64,000 bases of DNA from contig DGXN01000013.1 in the NCBI GenBank assembly GCA_002396335.1, positions 31,496 to 95,495 on the forward strand, read 5' to 3'. Position numbers and translations under genes: made by a program. The notes under the pieces were generated by a model. That model was not told where the DNA came from. It did no database searches and saw nothing but the letters and a program-made list of their open reading frames with translations. This DNA is from Bacteroidales bacterium UBA4231 (GTDB taxonomy: Bacteria > Bacteroidota > Bacteroidia > Bacteroidales > UBA932). Numbering within the stretch: the first letter of the stretch is position 1; each line of letters begins with the position of its first letter. Below are positions 1 to 9,694 of the stretch, one piece after another.

Positions 1-922
1 ACACGCCGACAGCCTTTTCGGCAGCATCCTTGTTGTCGGCCGCAAAGCCGTGAGGAACCATTTCACCCATTGAGTTCCAGTCGGTTACGACCAGACCGTC
101 GAAGCCCCATTCGTCGCGCAGGACCTGCCTTACGAGGAAGTCGTTCCCGGTAGAGGGCACGCCGTCGTTGTCATTGAACGAGGTCATCAGGGTGAGGGCG
201 CCGGCCCGGATTGCCGCCTCGAAAGGAGGCAGATAGTCATTGCGGAGCTGACGCTCGGTGATGAAGGTGCTGTTGTAATCCCGTCCGCCTTCCGCCGCTC
301 CGTAGCCTGCGAAATGCTTTACGCAGGCCGCCATGGATGTGCTGTCAAGGACTGCGCCCTGATAGCCCCGGACCATGGCTTCGGCCATCCGGCAGTCCAG
401 GTAGGTGTCTTCACCGCTGCCCTCTGCGATACGACCCCAGCGGGGATCGCGGGCGATGTCCAGCATGGGCGAGAACGTCCAGCGGATACCCTGGGCCGAT
501 GCCTCAACGGCAGCCACACGGGCCCCCTCTTCCACCAGGGCGGGGTCGAAAGTGGCCGCCAGGCCCAGCGGAATGGGAAAAACGGTGTGGAATCCATGAA
601 TCACATCCCGTCCCACCAGGAGCGGAATTCCAAGGCGGCTCTCCTCGACGGCAAGCCGCTGGAACGCATTGATTTTCGCCGGATCGGCCTCGTTGAGGAT
701 GGAGCCGATGCGGCCTTTCACGACAGCATCGGCATAATTGGCCACGTCGCCGCCGACGGACACCTGGTTCATCTGGCCGATCTTCTCGGCCAGGGTCATC
801 TGCTTCAGGAGTCCGTCGACCCGGGCTTCCACTTCGGGGGTCGTCCCCACGGATGTGGCTTCCTCACGTACGCAGGAAGCCACAACCAACAGGGCTAAGA
901 TAAAGATTTTAGTACATTTCAT
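1..922 (-). CDS. GH3 beta-glucosidase (BglX type), partial
   Basis: Secreted or lipoprotein beta-glucosidase that would release glucose from the oligosaccharides made by the GH16 enzyme next to it. 307 codons are visible; the rest lies beyond the left window edge. The first 17 residues form a lipoprotein-type signal ending in ASC. GH3 signatures are clear: the AEKIGQM start of the barrel near residue 45, GRDVIHGF near 105, the substrate-binding KHF at 202-204, and VVTDW with Asp281 as the likely nucleophile (family form SDW). The ATG lies 4 bases after the GH16 stop, so it is the last visible gene of the PUL operon. The C-terminal alpha/beta sandwich with the acid/base residue is outside the window. 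Family call is firm; the preference for beta-1,3 links is inferred from context. Confidence 0.93.
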   Translation of the reverse strand, partial: MKCTKIFILALLVVASCVREEATSVGTTPEVEARVDGLLKQMTLAEKIGQMNQVSVGGDVANYADAVVKGRIGSILNEADPAKINAFQRLAVEESRLGIPLLVGRDVIHGFHTVFPIPLGLAATFDPALVEEGARVAAVEASAQGIRWTFSPMLDIARDPRWGRIAEGSGEDTYLDCRMAEAMVRGYQGAVLDSTSMAACVKHFAGYGAAEGGRDYNSTFITERQLRNDYLPPFEAAIRAGALTLMTSFNDNDGVPSTGNDFLVRQVLRDEWGFDGLVVTDWNSMGEMVPHGFAADNKDAAEKAVGV

Positions 923-926
923 GGCT

Positions 927-2015
927 TCAGTCTTTCTGGAAGACTCGGACATAGTCGATTTCGTAAACGGCGGGGAGTTTGCTTTCGTCGCGAGAGCCGC
1001 CCATGTTCCCGCCCCAGGCCAGGTTCAGCTTGAGGTAGAAGGGATTGGAGAACGGCCAGGTGGCGTAGTCGCCTTTCTTGTCATTGGCGAACGTGTGGTG
1101 CGCCTTCCCGTCAATGTAGAAGGTGAATCCGTCGGCCGTCCATTCGCAGGCGTAAACATGGAACTGGGAGGCAGCTCCCGACACCGCCTGGACATGGGTC
1201 TTTCCCGTGCCGATGGTGTGGTTGTACCGCTCACAGTGGATGCTGGAGGAACTCTTGTCCTTGCCCTGGGTGGAAATGGCGTATTCCATGATATCCACTT
1301 CCCCGTCGCGGGGCCAGGAAGTGAAGTTCTTGGGCATCATCCAGAAAGCCGGCCAGGAACCGGGCACGTCCGTCACTTTGATGCGGGCCTCGAACCAGCC
1401 GTAGGTCCATCCCTGGCTGGTGTTCATGCGCACGGAATAAACCGTATCGCCAATCTTCGTGGCGGCAATCTTGAGCGTACCGTCGGAGATGGAGGCAATG
1501 TCCTTCCCGTCCTTGTTCTGGGCTACATATTCCTGGAGTTCGGCATTTCCCCAGCCACCGCCGCCGGTTTCGTACCACCACTCCGACGAGGGGACTTTCC
1601 CTTCGTCAAACTCATCCCGCCAGACCAGGTGATAGCCCTCGGGGATGGTGATGTCCACTTTGCCGCCGCTCTGGGACAGCGTGACTTTTTCGCGGGTGGA
1701 TCCGCATTTGACGGTAATGGTCGTCTCCCGGTCTTTGAACGTGTCGTTTTTCTTCACCTTCACCGCAACGGCGGCGGCAGGTTCAGCACTGTAGGCCGGG
1801 TCTACGCTCACCCAGTCGACTCCGTCCTCCGGATAGACCTGGAAGGCACCGGAAGCCGTCACATTGAGGGTGAGGGTCTGGGCGTTTTCGTCACAGGAAA
1901 GCGCCGCAGGAGAAAAAGTTATCGTTTCTTTGGAAGGTACCGGGGTTTCCCCGCCCCCGCCGCATGCGCAGGCGAGGGCCAGGAAAAGAACCGGGAATAA
2001 ATGAAATGCTTTCAT
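927..2015 (-). CDS. BACON-GH16 endo-beta-1,3-glucanase (laminarinase-like) lipoprotein
   Basis: Endo-acting glucanase, probably at the cell surface, cutting beta-1,3-glucan so that SusCD can import the pieces. 362 residues. A lipoprotein signal (ALACAC) is followed by a BACON domain at about 33-117, then GH16 at about 125-360. The GH16 catalytic signature is intact: GEVDIMEY with Glu239 as nucleophile, Asp241 and Glu244 as acid/base. The tryptophan-rich WPAFWMMP segment just before it fits the substrate cleft of laminarinases. The gene starts 2 bases after the stop of the upstream lipoprotein and ends 4 bases before the GH3 ATG. Lichenase or another GH16 specificity is possible; laminarin is favoured because a GH3 enzyme and a SusCD pair sit in the same operon. 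Confidence 0.93.
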   Translation of the reverse strand: MKAFHLFPVLFLALACACGGGGETPVPSKETITFSPAALSCDENAQTLTLNVTASGAFQVYPEDGVDWVSVDPAYSAEPAAAVAVKVKKNDTFKDRETTITVKCGSTREKVTLSQSGGKVDITIPEGYHLVWRDEFDEGKVPSSEWWYETGGGGWGNAELQEYVAQNKDGKDIASISDGTLKIAATKIGDTVYSVRMNTSQGWTYGWFEARIKVTDVPGSWPAFWMMPKNFTSWPRDGEVDIMEYAISTQGKDKSSSSIHCERYNHTIGTGKTHVQAVSGAASQFHVYACEWTADGFTFYIDGKAHHTFANDKKGDYATWPFSNPFYLKLNLAWGGNMGGSRDESKLPAVYEIDYVRVFQKD

Positions 2016-2017
2016 CT

Positions 2018-4414
2018 TTATTTGTGCTCTTGCAGCGTGATGTCCTTGATGGTCACTTCCGTTTCGGCAGGGCAGCCGCCGAAGTCAAAGACCATCTTCA
2101 CGGAAGCGGCGTCAATGCCTGCGAGGTTCGTCATCTCGAAGGTGAATTCCTCGAAGGCAGTGATGTCGCGGCGCTCGACAAACAGGAAGTTGCCGTCGTC
2201 AGAAGCGTCCGTAAACTTGAAGGTGACACCGGGAACATTCTGGCTGGTTTCCACCTTCACCTGGAAGTCATAGGTCTTTTCGGCCGACAGGGCGATGGCG
2301 GCATCCGGAATGATGTGGAACTGGGCCTGCCACTGGTCGGTCGTAGCCTGTGAAAGGGTGAAGCTGTAGGAAGAGCCGTTGTTCGTGACGGCCGGATTGT
2401 CGATCGGCGCCCAACCCGGGGCATAGTACTGGCTGTAGGTGTGGGCTGCGTCGGCCGGTTTCCAGAGGTTGTCCTCCGAATTATAGTCGAACGAAACGGC
2501 GCCGGCGGGAGCCTGGTGCTCCTGGAAGCAGACATCCTTGACCGTCACCTCCGTACCGGCAGGGTTGCCGCCGAAGTCGAAGAACAGGGAAATCTTCTCC
2601 ATGTCGATGCCTTCCACGTCGGGCAGCTGGTACACGAAGTCCTCATAAGCCTTGAGGTCGTGACGGTCGGCGGTATAGAAGACGTTGTCGTCACCGGTCT
2701 TTACGAGCTTGATGGTGACACCGGGGACATCCTGGGAGGTCTGGACGGTGCAGCAGAAGTCGTAGCGCTTGTCGGCGCTGGAGGACATGGTGGTACGGAA
2801 GGCCACCTGTGCCTGCCACTGATCGGTCGTGGCCTCGGGCAGGGTGAACGTGTACACCCAGTCTTTGGCGGTGACCTCAGGATCGGCAATCTGGTTCCAG
2901 CCGGGAGCATAGAAGTAGAACATCTCTTCGATGGTGGCGCTCCGCCAGAGGTTGGTCTCCCCTTCGATGTCGAAGTGGGCGCCGGTCTCGGGCTGGTCGT
3001 CTCCGCCGTCCACATCGGGAAGGACGGTGCCGTCATCGACGGCGTGATCCTTCAGGGTGATGTTGGAGATGCTTACCTCGGTGTTCTCCGGGCAGCCGCC
3101 GAAGTCGAAGACCATCTTCACGGATGCGGCGTCGATGCCGGGCACGTCGGAGAGCCAGAAAATGGTCTCCTCAAAGGCCTTGAGGTCGGTGCGCTCCACA
3201 AAGAGGTAGTTTCCGTCGTCAGACGTATCGGTGAGCTTCAGGGTCACGCCCTTGATGTCCGCGGAGGAATTCAGGATCACGGAGAAGTCGTAGGTCTTGT
3301 CGGAGGACACGGCCACGGCGGCATCCGGGATGATGTGGAACTGGGCCTGCCACTGGTCGGTGGTAGCAGCCGGGAAGGTCATGGAATAGGTTCCTCCATT
3401 CTGGGTCACGGCCGGATTGTCGATCGGAGACCAACCCGGAGCATAGTACTGGCTGTAGGTGTGGGCTGCGTCGGCCGGTTTCCAGAGGTTGGAGTCGGCG
3501 TCGTACTTGAAGCCGTTGAACTTCACGGGGGCGGCGCCGGAGGTGAGGACCACACGCCAGGCGATGTCAGGCGAGTCGGCGATCAGTTCCACGGAATTCT
3601 TGGAAATGCTGGCCACTTTCAGGCGAGGATCGGCCCAGAAAGCGTCGTTGGGGATGTACGGGAACAGGGTGTTGGCGGGCAGGACCAGGTAAACGTCGTT
3701 GCCTTCCACGGTGAACTCGTATTCGGCAGACTGCTCCTCAACGGCCACCATGAAGTCTTCCGTCGCGTCGCCCTTGGCCGATGCAAACGGTTCCGCGGTG
3801 ACGCCGATGTTCACGTAAACGCAGCCGTCGGCACCGGGGTTGTAGGTATAAGTACCATTGGCATTGAAGGTGACACGGTCTTCGTAGAGGCCGAACTGCA
3901 CCTTGTCGTTGGCATTGGCGCTGTACCACTCGGTGGCGTCGGTGCCGGAAGGACCGCAGCCCAGATGACCGGGCAGTTCGTTGTCCACACGCCACTCCAC
4001 GGCCGTTTCACCGCCCTTGACACCACCGGCGAGGAAGGTGTAGTAACGGTCGAAGTTGACGATGGTGTTGTCGATGTGGAAGCTGACTTCCTTGTAGTCG
4101 GGCGTGATGCCGGCGGCATTCATCACCTGCATGCGGACGGTGTAGTCTCCCGCTACGGCGAAGATGCGCTTGGCACCGTTCTGGGCAGTGCGGATGGTGT
4201 ATTCACCTTTGCTGTCCTGGAACAGCCAGACGGGGATGACACCCTTCTGGTCCAGGCTGAAGGTGACCTGGTTGATCTCCTGGTCTACCGTGACCACGGG
4301 CTCATAGTCAGATGCCGACTGGGGGGCCTGAGCTTCCGTAGGGTGCTGGAAGGTTTCCCGGGCGCAGGAAGCGATGGCCAGAACGGCAATAAGGATGTAT
4401 GCTAATCTTTTCAT
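2018..4414 (-). CDS. Surface glycan-binding lipoprotein with three repeated CBM-like modules
   Basis: 798-residue lipoprotein in the SusE/SGBP position after SusD. The signal ends in IASC at Cys17. Residues up to about 280 look like PKD or SusE-type beta domains. The rest is three tandem modules of about 150 residues, each with a YAPGW...P.VT start, a TTDQWQAQ core and a [FD]DFGG...TEV end, resembling family 4-type carbohydrate-binding modules. Modules 1 and 3 are nearly identical and share a perfect 51-bp repeat; module 2 has diverged. The ATG at 4414 is chosen because the longer frame starts at a TTG only two codons upstream, overlapping the SusD stop. Probable role: holding glucan at the cell surface for the GH16 enzyme. 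No family number is assigned with certainty. Confidence 0.82.
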   Translation of the reverse strand: MKRLAYILIAVLAIASCARETFQHPTEAQAPQSASDYEPVVTVDQEINQVTFSLDQKGVIPVWLFQDSKGEYTIRTAQNGAKRIFAVAGDYTVRMQVMNAAGITPDYKEVSFHIDNTIVNFDRYYTFLAGGVKGGETAVEWRVDNELPGHLGCGPSGTDATEWYSANANDKVQFGLYEDRVTFNANGTYTYNPGADGCVYVNIGVTAEPFASAKGDATEDFMVAVEEQSAEYEFTVEGNDVYLVLPANTLFPYIPNDAFWADPRLKVASISKNSVELIADSPDIAWRVVLTSGAAPVKFNGFKYDADSNLWKPADAAHTYSQYYAPGWSPIDNPAVTQNGGTYSMTFPAATTDQWQAQFHIIPDAAVAVSSDKTYDFSVILNSSADIKGVTLKLTDTSDDGNYLFVERTDLKAFEETIFWLSDVPGIDAASVKMVFDFGGCPENTEVSISNITLKDHAVDDGTVLPDVDGGDDQPETGAHFDIEGETNLWRSATIEEMFYFYAPGWNQIADPEVTAKDWVYTFTLPEATTDQWQAQVAFRTTMSSSADKRYDFCCTVQTSQDVPGVTIKLVKTGDDNVFYTADRHDLKAYEDFVYQLPDVEGIDMEKISLFFDFGGNPAGTEVTVKDVCFQEHQAPAGAVSFDYNSEDNLWKPADAAHTYSQYYAPGWAPIDNPAVTNNGSSYSFTLSQATTDQWQAQFHIIPDAAIALSAEKTYDFQVKVETSQNVPGVTFKFTDASDDGNFLFVERRDITAFEEFTFEMTNLAGIDAASVKMVFDFGGCPAETEVTIKDITLQEHK
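2421..3491 (-). repeat. Internal module duplication in the binding lipoprotein
   Basis: Positions 2421-2471 and 3441-3491 are identical over 51 bases and lie exactly 1,020 bp (340 codons) apart. More shared blocks surround them, for example the stretch coding for the WQAQFHIIPDAA peptide near 2300 and 3320. They mark modules 3 and 1 of the surface lipoprotein. Module 2 between them is recognisably related but no longer similar in its bases. Confidence 0.85.
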
Positions 4415-4416
4415 AA

Positions 4417-5985
4417 TCAATAGTTGTTCTGGGTGAGCGGATAGGCGGAACCTGCGGCAGCAGAGATTTCAGTATCCGGGATGGGAATGTACTTCTTGGA
4501 AGGAGTCCAGCTGATCTTGCGGAATTCCAGCTCGTCGGGACCGGTGAGAACTTTGGAAGCCTGGATGCCGTCAGGGTCGGAAGTGAGTTCCCAGCGGACC
4601 AGATCCCAGTAGCGCTTGCCTTCTCCCACGAATTCGAGGGAACGCTCTTTCTTGATGTTTTCAAGGCTCAGCTCGACGGTGGCTCCGCCCAGGGAACGGC
4701 CGTGGACAAGGTTGAGCCAGCCGGCGGCGTCGCCGGAACCGTAACCGCGTACCACCAGTTCAGCGGCGTTCAGCAGGGTTTCTGCATAGCGGTAGACACG
4801 GAGGTTGTTGTTGAAGTTCATCTGCCAGTCGGCCAGGCAACCCTGGCGATTGGCGTCCAGCGGAGCATATTTCTGCAGATAGTAACCGGTGTGCTGGTAA
4901 GCCGTGGACTCGTACTGGACACCCAATTCCTCGGCCAGGCCGGCCACATTGAAGCAGGTCACGTCCTTACGGGCGTCGGCCGGGTCGAACATCTCTACGG
5001 TAGAGAGGCGTACGGCACCCAGGCCCCATCCGGACATGTAACCGCCGGTGCCGTCAGGCCATCCGCGCGGACCGATCAGACGCGGCAGGATGGTGCCGCC
5101 TTCACCGGTAACCCAGCTCCAGTCGCGGCGGCCGCCTTCGCTCACATAGTTCACGTCGAAGATGGTCTCACTGCCCCATTCGCCGCTTTCCTTGAAAACG
5201 TCGGCATAATCCGGGAGCAGGTCGTAGTTGCTGTCGGCAATGATTTCTTTCATGTAGTTCAGGGCGGTGGGGAGGCGGGTCTCGTCGTTCTGGTACATGG
5301 TGATTTCTGCATAGAGCATGTAGACCATGGCCAGGGTAACACGGCCGGCGTCAGCCTGAGGGCGGATCATGGGAAGGACATCCATCTCGATGACGCCTTC
5401 CAGGTCGGTGATGATCTTGTTGTACACTTCATCGGCCGTTATCTGCTCGCAGACGAAGGGTTCTTCCAGGTTGGTCTCGAAGTAAGGAATGTTGCCCCAG
5501 AACTTCCAGAGCCAGTTGTAGTAGAACACACGCAGGGCGCGGGCCTCGGCCTCGTACCGCTTGGCGGTATCGTCGCTGATATTGCCGGCTTGTTTGGTCC
5601 AGCCGATGTACTGGAGCACGTCATTGCTGCGCTTGACACCGCTGTAGGCGGCCGACCACAGGCCGGGCAGGGTATAACGGGCGTCGGCATCGAAACGGGC
5701 CAGGGCCTTCATGTCGGCGAAGTCTGTGGCGGTACCGCCGCCGGGCCACAGCTGGTCGGCCATCAAGTCGGAAGCAATGTTCACCGGGCTGTATTTGTTG
5801 TCGAACCAGTCCGGCCATGCCAGCGGCGCATAGGCGGCCACCAGCGATTCGTAGACGGACTGCTCCGTGGTGAAGTATTCCTCGATGGGCTTGGCCTTGG
5901 GATTCTCCACGGTCAGGAAATCGGACGTGCAGGAAAGGGCAAACGCGAGGGATGCCAAAATGGCGATTGCAGTATTCTTTTTCAT
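4417..5985 (-). CDS. SusD/RagB-family outer-membrane lipoprotein
   Basis: 522-residue SusD homologue, the lid that covers the SusC channel and binds glycan. It has a lipoprotein signal (LSCTSDFL), the usual N-terminal EEYFTTEQSVYESL segment of RagB proteins, and the C-terminal SusD region ending in ERSLEFVGEGKRYWDLVRW followed by the short basic SKKYIPIP block. The length is normal for the family. The ATG is 16 bases after the susC stop, and its own TGA is 2 bases before the next ATG, so translation is probably coupled along the operon. Substrate is inferred from neighbours as beta-1,3-glucan. Confidence 0.95.
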   Translation of the reverse strand: MKKNTAIAILASLAFALSCTSDFLTVENPKAKPIEEYFTTEQSVYESLVAAYAPLAWPDWFDNKYSPVNIASDLMADQLWPGGGTATDFADMKALARFDADARYTLPGLWSAAYSGVKRSNDVLQYIGWTKQAGNISDDTAKRYEAEARALRVFYYNWLWKFWGNIPYFETNLEEPFVCEQITADEVYNKIITDLEGVIEMDVLPMIRPQADAGRVTLAMVYMLYAEITMYQNDETRLPTALNYMKEIIADSNYDLLPDYADVFKESGEWGSETIFDVNYVSEGGRRDWSWVTGEGGTILPRLIGPRGWPDGTGGYMSGWGLGAVRLSTVEMFDPADARKDVTCFNVAGLAEELGVQYESTAYQHTGYYLQKYAPLDANRQGCLADWQMNFNNNLRVYRYAETLLNAAELVVRGYGSGDAAGWLNLVHGRSLGGATVELSLENIKKERSLEFVGEGKRYWDLVRWELTSDPDGIQASKVLTGPDELEFRKISWTPSKKYIPIPDTEISAAAGSAYPLTQNNY

Positions 5986-6001
5986 CTTATTCGCGCTTTA
6001 C

Positions 6002-9000
6002 TTATTTAACGATACATACGGCAACGCGGTTGCTTTCGGGGCTCTGGGAGCTGTCCCGGTCAACGGCGGAGGCAGAGGTGATGCGGCTGGCGGAAACACC
6101 GGCTTTCTGGAGCATATCCACAACGGTCTGAGCCCGCTGCGAAGAGAGGGTCTTGTTCTTTTCGGCAGTGCCGGTGGCGCTGTCGGCATAACCGGTGATC
6201 TGGATGGTGGCATCCGGGTTCTCCTTCAGGATCTGAGCCATCTGACCCAGCTTGAAGGCCTCCTCGGGACGGAGTTCAGCCTTGCCGATCACAAAGTACA
6301 GGTCGTCGGTATAGGTGTCGGTCAGAACGGGAGACACAGGGACTTCCTTGATGACTTCCTTGATGACGGGAACTTCCTTCACAACCTCTTTCTCGACCAC
6401 TTTTTCCACCACATAAGGTTCTACGTGTGCGGGAGCGGCCGGAGCGGCGGAAGCGCTGCGGGAACGGCCGAACTTGATGTTCACGCCGGCCGAGAAGGTG
6501 CGGGCCTGCGGGTATACACCGTAGTCAACACCCAGCGAAGAGGCGGAACCGGAGGAGATTTCAGGATCGAAACCGCGATAGGATGTGAGGGTTACGAGGT
6601 TCTCGGCCGCCACGAACAGGCGCAGGCTGGCAACCAGGAATTTCTCCGTGAACTTGCGAGGCAGTGTATAACCCAGCTGGATGTTCTTCAGGCGGGCATA
6701 GGAGCCGTCGCAGACATACAGGTCGGAGGACAGCCAGTTGTTGGTCTTGTCGCCGATAATGAAGCGAGGATACTTGTTGGAGGTGCCTTCACCGGTCCAT
6801 CGGCCCAGGATGTATTCGGGCTGGTTGGTTCCGCGCACGTCGATACGGCGGGTGGCATCGAAGATGTCGTTGCCGACGGTGCCCTGCCACAGCATGGAGA
6901 AGTCGAAGCCCTTGAAGTCGAAGCCCAGGTTGATACCCCAGGTCCAGTCCGGCGTACCGTTGCCAATGTCGGTGCGGTCCGCTTCCGTGATGGCGCCGTC
7001 ATGGTTGATATCCACAAAGCGGACATCGCCGGGAACGGCGGTAGGCTGGATGAGCTGGGTCACGGTATTGCCGTCTGCGTCGGTGACGGTGGCGGTGTAG
7101 CTGTTCACCTCTCCCATGTTTTGGAAGATACCGTCGGTCTTATAACCATAGAAATACGGGAAAGGCATGCCGTTGGCGGCCCTGAGGATGGTTCCGGTGC
7201 CCTGGAAGCTCTGCAGCTCCTCGAATCCGGTCTCGTTGCCGTATTCGATGAGGCGGTTCCGGAGGTAGGTGGCGTTGGCGTTTACGCGGAAGTTGAAGTC
7301 GCCCACGCTGTGCTTGTAGCCCAGTTCGAACTCCAGACCGGAGTTGGACATGATACCTACGTTGCCGATCGGCTTGCTTTCACCCACGTAGGAAGGGATG
7401 CGCATTTCCATGAGCATGCCGTCCGTGATCTTCTGGTACCAGTCTACGGTGAAGGTGAGGGCATTGTTGAAGAAGCCCAGGTCCAGACCTACGTCAGTCT
7501 GCGTGGAAGTTTCCCAACGGAGGCTGGGGTTGGACAGCGCAGCCGCTTTCTGGCCGATGACCGAATGGCCCGGATTGCCCAGGATGGCATTGTTCTCACC
7601 GCTGGCGGTAAGGTTCGTATAGCGGAAGTTGCCGATCGCCTCGTTACCGTTCTTACCCCAGGAGAAACGCAGCTTGGCGTTGGAGAGCCAGTCGGGTTTC
7701 ACATCCTGCAGATAAGGTTCACGGTGCAGGTTCCAGCCCAGGGAGAAGGACGGGAACAGCGCCCACTTGTTTCTGGGGCCGAAACGGGAAGAACCGTCCT
7801 CGCGCACCGTTACCTGAGCCATGTAACGCTCGGCATAGTTGTAGCTGGCGCGGAAGAAGTAGGAAGCCAGGCGGGCGGGATCGTGCGGGCCGCCGGAGGC
7901 ACCCATCTCACCGTTGGCCTGGAGGCCGGTGGAGTAGTCGATGGAAGGTTTGTTGAAGTCGGACACATGCCAGCGGCTGCCGCCCAGGGAGTATCCGGAG
8001 TAGGCCGACGCGCTCTGTCCCAGGAGGACGGAGAAGCTGTGGTCGCCCAGGGTCTTGTCGTAGGTGAGGACATTTTCCACCTGCCAGGTCAGGTTCCGGT
8101 TCATGCCGGACCATACCGAGGTATGCTCGTCATTCTTGACGGCCGGGGACAGATAATAGAAGTCGGAATAACCGTCGTTTCCGTAGAAGCCCATGTCAAA
8201 GCCCAGGGTGGAGCGGAAGCGGAGGTTGTCCCAGATCTGAAGCTCGGCGCTGAAACCGGCGACGAACTTGTTGGTCCAGTATTTCTCGCCGGGGAGGCTG
8301 AGCATGGCCACCGGGTTGATCATGTCGTTGAACATGGAGCCCGGGATGGTGAACATCTTTCCGTTGGCCCCGTAGGTGACCAGGTCGCCGTAAGTGGCCA
8401 GCTGGTCGGCCTGCTGGGTCTCATTGGCATAAACCCCCAGGATCGGGGACATGGCCAGGGCCGATGTCACCACCGTATTGAACTGGTTGTTGGGGTCGAT
8501 GCTGGTGGAATTGATATTCGAGAAGCTCAGGTTGCTGCCCAGGGTGAACTTGTTCAGGAAGCTGCGCTCATCGGAGCTGTCCCATACCGTAAAAGTGGTA
8601 TTGGAACGCAGGGACAGGCGCTGGTAATTGGAACGGCCGAAATTACCGCCCACGATACCTTCCTGGTTCACGTAACCTGCGGAGATATAGTAGTTGAAAC
8701 GGTCAGAAGCGCCGCTGATGCTCAGCTCGTGCTGCTGCTGGGGCGCGTTGAAATTGAACACCTCTTTCTGCCAGTCGGTGCCCACGCCGTAGGAGAACGG
8801 GTCGGCATAGATGGGGGCTTCACCGGCATTGATGAGGCCTTCGTTGGTAAGGAGGGCATATTCGGAAGCGTTCAGCACCGAGCGCAGGCGCCAGGGGCTG
8901 GACAGACCGTAAGTAAAGTTATAGGCCACGGAAGCGGCACCCTTGGCGCCTTTCTTGGTGGTCACCAGGATGACACCGTTGGCGGCACGTGCACCGTACA

Positions 9001-9628
9001 CGGCACCGGAAGCGGCATCCTTCAGGACCTCGATGCTTTCGATATCGCTGGGATTCAGATAGTCGATCCCCTCGATGCCGATGGGCATGCCGTCCACGAT
9101 ATACAGCGGGTTGGAATTGTTGACCGTGCCGGTACCGCGGATGCGGATACGGGATTCGGCACCGGGCTGACCGGAACCGGACGTGACATTGACACCGGCG
9201 GCAAGGCCTTTCAGCGCGCTGTCCACGCGGAGCTGGCCGGTTTTTTCGAGCGCTTCGGAGTCAACCTTGGCAATGGCCGCGGTCACCACCGATTTCTTCT
9301 GGACGCCGTAGCCGATGACCACGGTCTCCTCCAGCATCTGGGTATCGTCCTGAAGGACCACCACCAGATTCTGGGCGCCGTTGTTGGTAATCACCTGCGT
9401 TGTGTACCCGATACAGGAAACCTCAATGGCGGCACCCTGCGGCGTGGCAAGGGAGAATTCTCCGTCCACACCCGTAGAGGTACCGTTGCTGGTTCCCTGC
9501 TGAAGGACAAACGCACCGATAACAGGTTCGCCGGCGGCGTCCGTCACGATACCCTTTAAGGTAACGTTCTGGGCCAGAGCCGACAGAGCCCATCCCAAGA
9601 AAAGGATTAGGGTTGCGATTCTTTTCAT
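6002..9628 (-). CDS. SusC-type TonB-dependent transporter fused to a C-terminal OmpA domain
   Basis: 1,208 residues, against about 1,000-1,050 for typical SusC. A signal peptide (cleavage after ALA) leads to a carboxypeptidase-D-like regulatory domain (about 22-95), a plug domain (about 115-225) with the usual GSGQPGAESRIRIRG and YIVDG motifs, and a 22-strand-type barrel ending at Phe1053 (GVNIKF), a normal SusC C-terminus. It then continues in the same frame with an Ala/Pro linker, a Val/Glu/Lys repeat (VVEKVVEKEVVKEV) and an OmpA peptidoglycan-binding domain at about 1103-1208 with GYADS, LSSQRAQTV and SNRVAV motifs. The SusC C-terminus faces the periplasm, so the extra domain could clamp the transporter to peptidoglycan. 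First gene of the glucan PUL operon. The fusion is unbroken in sequence; its function is inferred. Confidence 0.93.
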   Translation of the reverse strand: MKRIATLILFLGWALSALAQNVTLKGIVTDAAGEPVIGAFVLQQGTSNGTSTGVDGEFSLATPQGAAIEVSCIGYTTQVITNNGAQNLVVVLQDDTQMLEETVVIGYGVQKKSVVTAAIAKVDSEALEKTGQLRVDSALKGLAAGVNVTSGSGQPGAESRIRIRGTGTVNNSNPLYIVDGMPIGIEGIDYLNPSDIESIEVLKDAASGAVYGARAANGVILVTTKKGAKGAASVAYNFTYGLSSPWRLRSVLNASEYALLTNEGLINAGEAPIYADPFSYGVGTDWQKEVFNFNAPQQQHELSISGASDRFNYYISAGYVNQEGIVGGNFGRSNYQRLSLRSNTTFTVWDSSDERSFLNKFTLGSNLSFSNINSTSIDPNNQFNTVVTSALAMSPILGVYANETQQADQLATYGDLVTYGANGKMFTIPGSMFNDMINPVAMLSLPGEKYWTNKFVAGFSAELQIWDNLRFRSTLGFDMGFYGNDGYSDFYYLSPAVKNDEHTSVWSGMNRNLTWQVENVLTYDKTLGDHSFSVLLGQSASAYSGYSLGGSRWHVSDFNKPSIDYSTGLQANGEMGASGGPHDPARLASYFFRASYNYAERYMAQVTVREDGSSRFGPRNKWALFPSFSLGWNLHREPYLQDVKPDWLSNAKLRFSWGKNGNEAIGNFRYTNLTASGENNAILGNPGHSVIGQKAAALSNPSLRWETSTQTDVGLDLGFFNNALTFTVDWYQKITDGMLMEMRIPSYVGESKPIGNVGIMSNSGLEFELGYKHSVGDFNFRVNANATYLRNRLIEYGNETGFEELQSFQGTGTILRAANGMPFPYFYGYKTDGIFQNMGEVNSYTATVTDADGNTVTQLIQPTAVPGDVRFVDINHDGAITEADRTDIGNGTPDWTWGINLGFDFKGFDFSMLWQGTVGNDIFDATRRIDVRGTNQPEYILGRWTGEGTSNKYPRFIIGDKTNNWLSSDLYVCDGSYARLKNIQLGYTLPRKFTEKFLVASLRLFVAAENLVTLTSYRGFDPEISSGSASSLGVDYGVYPQARTFSAGVNIKFGRSRSASAAPAAPAHVEPYVVEKVVEKEVVKEVPVIKEVIKEVPVSPVLTDTYTDDLYFVIGKAELRPEEAFKLGQMAQILKENPDATIQITGYADSATGTAEKNKTLSSQRAQTVVDMLQKAGVSASRITSASAVDRDSSQSPESNRVAVCIVK

Positions 9629-9694
9629 ACGCTTAATTAGGGTTTGCGTTGGTTATTTGGTTAATAATGTAAGTGTTCAGACGTTGGTCTGCCA

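Noticed and set aside
5867-9559. A 1,230-codon open frame on the plus strand opposite susD and susC
   Set aside because: It has no recognisable domain, no signal or start context, and mirrors the codon pattern of the GC-rich minus-strand genes. It is an antisense shadow.
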